Shown here piece after piece: positions 1-5,300 of a stretch of DNA of 5,300 bases. Made by a program: the position numbers and the translations under genes. The notes below the pieces were generated by a model, which made no database searches, was not told where the DNA came from, and was given only the letters and a program-made list of their open reading frames with translations. Positions within the stretch are counted from its first letter, which is position 1. Each line of letters begins with the position of its first letter. Source of the DNA: Pirellulaceae bacterium (lineage in GTDB: Bacteria > Planctomycetota > Planctomycetia > Pirellulales > Pirellulaceae); NCBI GenBank assembly GCA_020846515.1, contig JADLDX010000832.1, positions 1 to 5,300 on the forward strand, read 5' to 3'.

Positions 1-19
1 CTCTCTCTGTCTGAACTAA

Positions 20-45
20 CCCTCCCAAGCGCAGCTTAGGGAGGG
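20..45. repeat. Left outer hairpin of the inverted-repeat element
   Basis: CCCTCCCAAGC (20-30) pairs with GCTT-A-GGGAGGG (34-45), giving 11 base pairs, a GCA loop and one unpaired A at 38. It matches the right outer hairpin in flanks and in bulge position, but not in tip sequence. Confidence 0.8.
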
Positions 46-46
46 T

Positions 47-76
47 CGAAAATCACGCCTTCAGCGTAGATTTTCG
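47..76. repeat. Left inner hairpin of the inverted-repeat element
   Basis: CGAAAATCACGC (47-58) pairs with GCGT-A-GATTTTCG (64-76), giving 12 base pairs, a CTTCA loop and one unpaired A at 68. It abuts the outer hairpin, with one base between them, and is followed by GGGAGGG (77-83). Confidence 0.8.
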
Positions 77-152
77 GGGAGGGTGCGTGCGCCGCACAGG
101 CGAGTCCGCAGCGAGTACTTCATGCCTTGGTTAGCACGGGAGGCCCCCTCCC

Positions 153-173
153 CGACTGAGCTGACGCCAGTCG
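153..173. repeat. Right inner hairpin of the inverted-repeat element
   Basis: CGACTG (153-158) pairs with CAGTCG (168-173) around a nine-base loop. It occupies the mirror position of the left inner hairpin, directly next to the right outer hairpin, but has a different and shorter stem. Confidence 0.65.
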
Positions 174-202
174 ACCCTTCCGCTGCTACGCAGCAGGAGG
201 GT
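174..202. repeat. Right outer hairpin of the element, just downstream of the last gene
   Basis: ACCCTTCCGCTGC (174-186) pairs with GCAGC-A-GG-A-GGGT (190-202), giving 12 base pairs with a TAC loop, an unpaired A at 195 and an unpaired T at 178. For minus-strand transcripts it forms about 10 bases after the stop codon at 213. No T-run follows it in that direction, so it is not a classical intrinsic terminator, though it could protect or define the 3' end of the mRNA. Confidence 0.7.
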
Positions 203-212
203 TAGTTCGCGC

Positions 213-524
213 TCAGCCTAAGATGTCGAGTTCGCTGGGTGGTTCGGGGGGGCGGACGGGCAAGCTTTCGTGGTGCGGGGTAGGCTGTTTTTTTGAGGAT
301 TCTTCTGAATGATCTTGGTGTTGAGCATCCAGACCCGGGCCCGCGCCGTATGCATCGCGATCAGCGCTGGATTGTTCGCTGCGGGCCACCTTTTCAACGG
401 CTGTTTGAGTGGCGCTCGTCGCGGCGTTGTCTGATGAGCCCGCCGCTGAGGCTCGATCTCGACTGGCAGCCTGCGAAACATTTCCAGCGGCAGCACCTGC
501 GGCAACAGTTGGTTGAATTTGCAT
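213..524 (-). CDS. Small Ala/Ser/Gln-rich, probably disordered hypothetical protein
   Basis: A 103-residue reading frame starting at ATG, with an in-frame stop (TAG at 534-536) just upstream, so it cannot extend further. It begins 42 bases after the AsmA-like gene, on the same strand, and could be the third gene of the unit. The protein has no membrane segment or signal peptide. It has an Ala/Ser/Thr-rich first half, a central SADRDAYGAGPGLD stretch, a polar segment with SSKK, a Pro-rich patch (RPPEPP) and the end SELDILG. Composition is low-complexity and net acidic, suggesting an unstructured protein. I recall similar small proteins with a DRDA-type centre and a Leu-Asp-rich C-terminus in planctomycetes, but cannot verify this here. 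There is no strong Shine-Dalgarno sequence. Two other frames are open over much of the same stretch (minus 218-505, plus 293-529), so coding status is not certain. This frame is preferred for its position behind the operon, its ATG start and its codon choice, which resembles that of the neighbours. No function can be assigned. Confidence 0.55.
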   Translation of the reverse strand: MQIQPTVAAGAAAGNVSQAASRDRASAAGSSDNAATSATQTAVEKVARSEQSSADRDAYGAGPGLDAQHQDHSEESSKKQPTPHHESLPVRPPEPPSELDILG

Positions 525-566
525 GCTAAGACTCTACGCCAGGAGTGGGTTGTCTCTGGGATCTTC

Positions 567-3500
567 TCATCGTCGCCATCGGTCTAGCAGACGATTGCCT
601 TCGCTCGTGTCTTCCGTACTGGCAACCTTATCGGGGAAGAACTGTTGCAGCACGGCCCATTGAGGAAAGGCGCGTTTTTCAATTTGAGGATTATCCAACG
701 TACCATCGATGGCCAGCGACATAAATGAGGCATAGGGTGTTTCAGCGATCAGGGGCGATAGCACACTGGATACCGGGACTCGACCGCCGACGTAACTGTA
801 CAGTTCTAGATCCAGCTCTTTGCGGAAGTTGGTAGAGCCTTGCCCACGCAGACTGAGCAGATCTCCTTCGCAGGCCAGCTTCAATGGGATTCGATCGCCG
901 TCAATTGAAAAAGCAATATCCGCCGTATGGAAGGCAGCCTTGTCGGTGGGCGCCACCGAAAGTACGCGCAGCAAGCGAATCATCGTAGGCAGTTGATAGA
1001 GCTGGGCATCGCGCAGATGGATAGCGCCTGAGCCACTATATGTTTGAGTTTGCCATGGGATGCCGGCCATGGATAATTCCACATTGCACCGCGCGTCGGT
1101 GGGCGCCGAGGACGCACCAAGATCTTGCAGCATGCATCGGAAGTCAGCGTCGACCAATTTGGCGTTGACCTGAAAGCGACCGGTGTCCAACTGACCAGAG
1201 CCCGATGCCATCACTTGCCCCGATAATGCATTGGCGGTTATCTCCGCCGGGGCTGCGCCACCGCTGTTAGAAAAACGTCCCGCAACTTCGGAACCAAAGA
1301 AAACCTGGTTCCCTGACAACGCCAACGGACCGCGCACGTTGGTCATTGGCACACCACGCAAGCTCATCGCATCAATATCGGCCCAACCCACGGCCGTGAT
1401 TTGTGATGGATCGCGCCGACCGGCCAGTCGCAAACTGCCGCGTATGCCATCAACCATCTTGCCATCACCCAATTGAACATCCTCTAGCTCCAACTGCAGG
1501 TTCAGTTCAGTCGTTGGAGCCGTAACGCCGTCAATGGGTAGTTCAAAGTTGGTTAGGCCTGTGATGTTGATCGGACCACGCATGTCAAGCTGAATCAAAC
1601 CCTGACTGATCGAATCCGGTAGTGCCCGCAGCAATTGGGTATCCACCATTACTCGCGATGGCGGTAACCAATTGACCGTGCCAACCCAATTGCCAGCCGC
1701 ATTCTGCTCGCACTGGGCACGGATCGACACCCGACTGTTTGTGTTGTTGGCCGAAGCCTGGGATATCTCCACACGTCCCGGTCGATACGTCAAATCGCAG
1801 GCTACATCGGACAGCCAATAGGGAAACGCTTTCGGGCGCAATTGTAAACTCTGGCCGGCCGCAGATCCGCTGTGATTGTCTTCATGCAGGACAACTTCCA
1901 GTTGGACTTTGGCATCGCCAGTGGGACGCACAATCTTCACATCGGCCCGATCAATACTGCCACGCGGTTGCAGTTGATCCCACAGCTGCCGGGCGTCGAT
2001 TGGTAAGGCATGTTGCAATTCGTCTTCCATGGCCAGCGAGTGAGCGGTAAAGGCCAGTTGGAAGGGAATGCCGGCTTCGTGTTGATCCTGCCAATCCCCG
2101 GAACATTGAATTCTTCCGCTATCGTTCCAACCCTCGAAATCCATTAACTGCCAATGGTCGTCTTGAGCTTCAATGCGCCCATGAATCTTATAGAGCGGAT
2201 AACGAAAGCCCTGATAGAGCATGGAACAATCCGAAACAACGATGGCCAGATCTTTGTGCCAGAAGCCACCTTCGCCATACTTTTTGGTGAAGTTCGCCTT
2301 TTCAATTTTAAAGGTACCGCTGGGTTCTAACGACCTGACAAAGCGTTCTACGTTCCCCGTCGGCTGGCCGCGGACAGTCAGGGCAGTGAGCACCTTGTCG
2401 TCAATGGTGACCGGACCATCACCTTTAATCTGCAAGTTGCCGTACCACTCTTCCGCAATGCGCTGGAAATTGAAGCCACCCGTAATGGGTTGCCCACCTG
2501 CCCTGCCCTTCAACGATTGGCCGATCAATCGGTCTCGCTCGATGATGACATTGCCTACCACTTTCGTGAGCGGATAAGGGAAGAGCCAACATTCCAGTTG
2601 AACATCGCGGCAGAGCAGTTCAATATGCGGTGTCCAATTGACGCCGTCGGAGTTGAGTGTCAGCAGAGCGTCGACATAGCCTTCAGGTTGAACTCGTTCC
2701 CAATAGGCTCGCCATTTCGGTGGCCGCGCATTGTAGAGTCGACCATCGAGTTGGAGGACTTTCACTTCCGCACGAATGCTGACCGGCGCTTGTGGGTGAA
2801 AGCCGTTGATGTCTGCGTCAAAGGTACAAGTGGCTTGACCACTGCGCGCCTTGACTTGCCTGAGTTGCAGCGATTGGTTGTTGCAATAGAAGTCGCCACT
2901 TAACTCATCTAGCGGATAAGGTAGTCGCGAATCGTTCAAGCGTCCTTGGCCCAGTTTGCCACGTACCGTAAATCGCCAAGGCGCGCCAGCGGTGGCGCGA
3001 TCGATCCAAATACCAGCACCCGCTTTGCAACTTAGCCCAGCCAGCTGAGTCATCGAACGCGATAGGTCCAGAGGCAGTTTGTTTACCAGTTCATGCGAAA
3101 AACTGAGCTGCTCGATGGAACCCTGCAATGAAACATGGCCGGTGGAGCGATCCAGCCAACCGTTCATCGCCAACTCTTCACATGAACCGCTGCTGCGGGC
3201 CGTGAATTTGCCTTCCAGCGGACGAATGGGCGAATTCTCAAGTGCCTTACCCTCGCCGACAGAACCGGCGATATCGTGAATGACAATCGGGGTGCCCGAA
3301 TCACGCTGTCCACGATACAGCCGCAGGTCGCCTTGATGAATTTGGATTCGCGGCGTGGGCTGATCCTTTTTTTCTTGGCAAACCAAGGCCATCAATGACC
3401 ACTGGCCCGAGGCTAGTTTCCACAATTCAGCTTGCGGATGATACACGTCAATACGGTGGACTTTCACCGTCTCTTGGACGAAATGGGCGATATCCAAATC

Positions 3501-3833
3501 ACCGCTCAATTCGATGCGGTCAACAGCCAGAATCTGCCGCAGCCGCTTTCCGTCGATCGTGGCCACCTTCAAGCCATGCACCACGATCTTGCCAGTGCCT
3601 TGGATCGACACGCGGTCCAGCTTGACTCGCGCTTGCGGAAACAACTCGGCCAGCCGCTTCAGTACGGCGATGCGCAGCTCTTGATCAAGTCGGTTTTCGA
3701 ACGCTCGATAACTCAGTATCGCAGCCACCGCGGCTAACAAGACAATCAGCCACAGCACCCCTGATCCCGACGATTGTCGAGTTGGAGGAACAGCACGCTT
3801 GTCAGCCGATTCAACTGCCGCCGCTAGTTTCAA
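567..3833 (-). CDS. Large AsmA/TamB-like membrane-anchored envelope protein
   Basis: A 1088-residue protein with a short, net basic N-terminal tail (K2, K12, R13, R19), one membrane helix at about 25-43, and a long beta-rich remainder that should sit in the periplasm. AsmA/TamB/YhdP-class proteins are thought to form elongated hydrophobic grooves involved in lipid or outer-membrane homeostasis; this role is by family analogy. The N-terminal part (about 65-115) has the alternating-strand look of AsmA domains. A repeat motif, PYPL-x-x-(L/V/I)-x-G, occurs at 305, 419 and 544, with degenerate forms at 671 and near 793. The region of about 860-1060 looks like an AsmA-like C-terminal domain (GSGAIHLRDAQLYQLP at 934, FSIDGDRIPLKLACEGDL, SLAIDGTLDNPQIEKR). 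The start is TTG (3833-3831). It is the only ATG, GTG or TTG codon between an in-frame stop at 3876-3878 and residue 26, and it has AAGGAAG eight bases upstream. The gene overlaps the glycosyltransferase by 23 bases, so the two are probably co-transcribed and translationally coupled. Confidence 0.85.
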   Translation of the reverse strand: MKLAAAVESADKRAVPPTRQSSGSGVLWLIVLLAAVAAILSYRAFENRLDQELRIAVLKRLAELFPQARVKLDRVSIQGTGKIVVHGLKVATIDGKRLRQILAVDRIELSGDLDIAHFVQETVKVHRIDVYHPQAELWKLASGQWSLMALVCQEKKDQPTPRIQIHQGDLRLYRGQRDSGTPIVIHDIAGSVGEGKALENSPIRPLEGKFTARSSGSCEELAMNGWLDRSTGHVSLQGSIEQLSFSHELVNKLPLDLSRSMTQLAGLSCKAGAGIWIDRATAGAPWRFTVRGKLGQGRLNDSRLPYPLDELSGDFYCNNQSLQLRQVKARSGQATCTFDADINGFHPQAPVSIRAEVKVLQLDGRLYNARPPKWRAYWERVQPEGYVDALLTLNSDGVNWTPHIELLCRDVQLECWLFPYPLTKVVGNVIIERDRLIGQSLKGRAGGQPITGGFNFQRIAEEWYGNLQIKGDGPVTIDDKVLTALTVRGQPTGNVERFVRSLEPSGTFKIEKANFTKKYGEGGFWHKDLAIVVSDCSMLYQGFRYPLYKIHGRIEAQDDHWQLMDFEGWNDSGRIQCSGDWQDQHEAGIPFQLAFTAHSLAMEDELQHALPIDARQLWDQLQPRGSIDRADVKIVRPTGDAKVQLEVVLHEDNHSGSAAGQSLQLRPKAFPYWLSDVACDLTYRPGRVEISQASANNTNSRVSIRAQCEQNAAGNWVGTVNWLPPSRVMVDTQLLRALPDSISQGLIQLDMRGPINITGLTNFELPIDGVTAPTTELNLQLELEDVQLGDGKMVDGIRGSLRLAGRRDPSQITAVGWADIDAMSLRGVPMTNVRGPLALSGNQVFFGSEVAGRFSNSGGAAPAEITANALSGQVMASGSGQLDTGRFQVNAKLVDADFRCMLQDLGASSAPTDARCNVELSMAGIPWQTQTYSGSGAIHLRDAQLYQLPTMIRLLRVLSVAPTDKAAFHTADIAFSIDGDRIPLKLACEGDLLSLRGQGSTNFRKELDLELYSYVGGRVPVSSVLSPLIAETPYASFMSLAIDGTLDNPQIEKRAFPQWAVLQQFFPDKVASTEDTSEGNRLLDRWRR

Positions 3834-5286
3834 GTGAACGACTTCCTTGCCCGTCGCCGAACCAACGTACCCGACTCAAGGCACAGCCGGCCAGTGCCGT
3901 TAACACCAGCACGGCTGGCTCCCGATAACGTATCGATCCCACGAATACCATATGCAGGAGCGTGAAGTAAATCGCCGGCGCCCAGCAAATCGCGATCGAC
4001 CACCAGACTGCTGCACGAGTCTCTGTGACACTCGTCTCTGCGGCACTGATCTGTGTTGGTTGTGCGCGACCCGAGCCCCATAAACTCAACGAAGTCCAGC
4101 AGGCAAGGCCTAACACGCCAAAACAGCCGATCGTTAGCGCTGCGCGCAGGCTTGATGAACCTATCTCACCTGCACTGGGCCATAAACTCCACGTCCGTGC
4201 GAACTTTACCAAAGCCAGCCGAATCGCCCCAGAGATGTTTTTCTGCGTCCAGTCCAAGGCGGCGCGTTGCATGCTAGCATTCAATCGGTACTCAAAAGTA
4301 CCCGTATTGGCCACTTGAGCTTCGATATCGCCTTCGCTGTCTTGCCTGTTTTGCCTAGGCTGGCCGGATGGGCCAGCTTCTTGATCCGCTTGTCGTTGAT
4401 GTTGGATAAACTCGTTCACGAAATCCATATTTTCATCGCTGCCACCACTGGCCCCGGCATGCAGACCATCGTAGAGGCTGGCACCCACCTGCAACGTGGT
4501 GGGCACAAATCGTCCTGTGACTTGATGATTTCGAATCCACCAAGGGCTCATGACCAGAATACAGCCCAGCGCCATGGTCATCAGAACCAGGAGTTGATGT
4601 GTGCGACGTCGGTCTAGAACGAGCACGACCGTTCCCGCCAGCGGCATGAACAGTAGCCAACTGGGACGCGCCAGGATGGCCAGACCAGAGCAAACTCCGG
4701 CGGTGAGTGCGACCAGCGCGATGGGCTTGAAAGTCGCGTGCGTTAGTCCGCGCAACCAATACATCAATGTTAACAGCATGAGCGGGCAGAAGATGGCTTC
4801 GCTCAGAATCACAATGCTCATGCCGATCGCGCCGGGATACACGGCCGCCATCAATCCGGCAGCGACCATGGCACGCGAATGATTGATAGGTGAAGTATCG
4901 TTCAGTGGGTCTGGGGCATGAAAAGTGTGTGTTAGTCGTCGGGCCAGACACATGACCAACCACACCGCCCACGTACCGCTCAAGCAACCTAAGAGGCGCG
5001 CCCAACAGACGCCATCCTCCGGCTTGGACAGGAGCGTGAATGGTGCGAGTACTAAGGGATAGAGTGGCGCGCGAAAGACGCTGGCGTCGGGACTGCCGTA
5101 CTCATAAGGTTCGCCGCGCGCGATATGACCAGCCAATACCCAATAACTGTCGCTATCGCCTAATCGAAACAGTCGGCCGGTTTCGGCTGTGGCACGGTGC
5201 CACTGAATAGCCGCCGCCACGCGCAGGCCAAGGGCCAACGCGAGGATGGCGAAGATGATGACGAGCTGTTGGCGTGAATGGTTCAA
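3811..5286 (-). CDS. Family 39-type (GT-C, ArnT/PMT-like) integral membrane glycosyltransferase, 5' end at window edge
   Basis: Predicted polytopic inner-membrane enzyme that would transfer a sugar from a polyprenyl-phosphate carrier to an acceptor on the outer face of the membrane; the acceptor cannot be told from sequence. About 491 residues are visible. A first membrane helix (about 8-28) is followed by an extracytoplasmic loop with an acidic GDSDSYW motif (D44, D46) and RAPLYP at 72-77, both typical of GT39 proteins. Further helices lie near 95-113, 139-160, 164-178, 187-225, 233-250, 383-402, 426-447 and 457-471. Other family-like motifs are SEAIF (E163), ARPSW (206-210), SPWWIRNH (247-254) and RYREP (453-457). 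A hydrophilic Gln/Asp/Glu-rich stretch occupies about 280-335. The start shown is TTG with no clear Shine-Dalgarno sequence, and the frame stays open to the window edge, so the true start may lie upstream. The N-terminus as drawn (short tail with R5, then a helix) looks nearly complete. The stop overlaps the next gene by 23 bases. Family assignment is good; substrate is unknown. Confidence 0.85.
   Translation of the reverse strand: MNHSRQQLVIIFAILALALGLRVAAAIQWHRATAETGRLFRLGDSDSYWVLAGHIARGEPYEYGSPDASVFRAPLYPLVLAPFTLLSKPEDGVCWARLLGCLSGTWAVWLVMCLARRLTHTFHAPDPLNDTSPINHSRAMVAAGLMAAVYPGAIGMSIVILSEAIFCPLMLLTLMYWLRGLTHATFKPIALVALTAGVCSGLAILARPSWLLFMPLAGTVVLVLDRRRTHQLLVLMTMALGCILVMSPWWIRNHQVTGRFVPTTLQVGASLYDGLHAGASGGSDENMDFVNEFIQHQRQADQEAGPSGQPRQNRQDSEGDIEAQVANTGTFEYRLNASMQRAALDWTQKNISGAIRLALVKFARTWSLWPSAGEIGSSSLRAALTIGCFGVLGLACWTSLSLWGSGRAQPTQISAAETSVTETRAAVWWSIAICWAPAIYFTLLHMVFVGSIRYREPAVLVLTALAGCALSRVRWFGDGQGSRSLETSGGS
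3842..3848 (-). promoter_or_regulatory. Shine-Dalgarno site for the TTG start of the AsmA-like gene
   Basis: On the minus strand this reads AAGGAAG, followed by eight bases and then the TTG at 3833-3831. It lies inside the last codons of the glycosyltransferase gene. It decides the start choice, because no other ATG, GTG or TTG codon is available before the membrane helix. Its position suggests that ribosomes finishing the upstream gene, or reloading here, start the AsmA-like protein. Confidence 0.7.
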
Positions 5287-5300
5287 AGTGTTGGCTTGGC

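Larger units (their letters stand above)
13..208. repeat. 196-base inverted-repeat element with paired hairpins (MITE-like or REP-like, non-coding)
   Basis: The ends are a perfect 13-base inverted repeat: GAACTAACCCTCC at 13-25 and its complement at 196-208. Further in, 43-49 (GGGTCGA) matches 171-177 in inverse, and 75-83 (CGGGGAGGG) matches 146-154 in inverse. Each arm therefore carries the same ordered blocks, with two hairpins between them. The centre (84-145) shares no obvious match between arms, apart from a small stem GTGC/GCAC at 87-90 and 94-97 and a local GGGAGG/CCTCCC hairpin at 138-143 and 147-152. No protein of useful length is encoded and no clear target-site duplication is visible. 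The outer end lies four bases past the stop codon of the small minus-strand gene. The best reading is a dispersed non-autonomous element; a structured RNA or 3'-end processing element is the alternative. Confidence 0.75.

Noticed and set aside
1..8. CT dinucleotide run at the window start
   Set aside because: Only four units, at the window edge; too short to call a meaningful repeat.
174..202. Classical rho-independent terminator for the minus-strand unit
   Set aside because: The stem is strong, but no run of T follows it in the minus-strand direction.
13..208. Integron attC recombination site, suggested by the terminal GAACTAAC and GTTAGTTC
   Set aside because: GTTAGTT does not fit the GTTRRRY core, 196 bases exceeds the usual attC range, and each arm folds on its own into two hairpins. 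No integron integrase or cassette pattern is present.
13..208. CRISPR array or complete insertion sequence
   Set aside because: There are no direct repeats with spacers, and no transposase is encoded within the inverted repeats.
293..529. Plus-strand open frame of 78 codons opposite the small minus-strand gene
   Set aside because: It has no family-like features or ribosome binding site, and opposes the direction of the unit; it is best read as a shadow of the 213-524 gene.
2490..2903. Plus-strand open frame of 137 codons inside the AsmA-like gene
   Set aside because: It lies wholly antisense to a well-supported long gene, and its translation shows no recognisable domain or membrane pattern.
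4433..5005. Minus-strand open frame of 190 codons overlapping the glycosyltransferase in another frame
   Set aside because: The His/Arg/Ser/Gly-rich translation lacks hydrophobic structure, while the overlapping frame has clear GT39 motifs and helices.

Overview
The window looks like part of a planctomycete chromosome (Rhodopirellula/Blastopirellula-like). I infer this from the moderate GC content, a very long AsmA-like envelope protein next to a multi-membrane-spanning GT39-type glycosyltransferase, TTG start codons, and a small Ala/Ser/Gln-rich protein ending in a short Leu-Asp-rich tail. No single marker fixes the taxon.

All convincing genes lie on the minus strand and are read from right to left. 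The first is a family 39-type (GT-C) glycosyltransferase at 5286-3811, whose 5' end is at or just beyond the window edge. Next is a 1088-residue AsmA/TamB-like protein at 3833-567, which overlaps the glycosyltransferase by 23 bases and starts at a TTG preceded by a good Shine-Dalgarno sequence. After a 42-base gap comes a small, probably disordered protein at 524-213. Overlap, spacing and common strand suggest one transcription unit. The first two genes fit cell-envelope work: a polytopic membrane enzyme that would transfer sugar from a lipid carrier, and a membrane-anchored, beta-rich periplasmic protein of the class now thought to move or accommodate lipids between membranes. A direct functional link between them is inference.

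The 212 bases beyond the last gene are non-coding and very structured. Positions 13-208 form a roughly 196-base inverted-repeat element. Each arm carries two abutting hairpins. The two arms share conserved blocks but have different stem sequences that still pair, which implies selection on structure. It resembles a non-autonomous, MITE-like or REP-like dispersed element and carries no protein gene.

The AsmA-like protein also contains a regular internal repeat, PYPL-x-x-(L/V/I)-x-G, recurring about every 114-127 residues. No defence system, CRISPR array, tRNA, rRNA or complete transposon is visible. The least explained items are the paired-hairpin element and the small downstream protein; the two large genes are recognisable family members.
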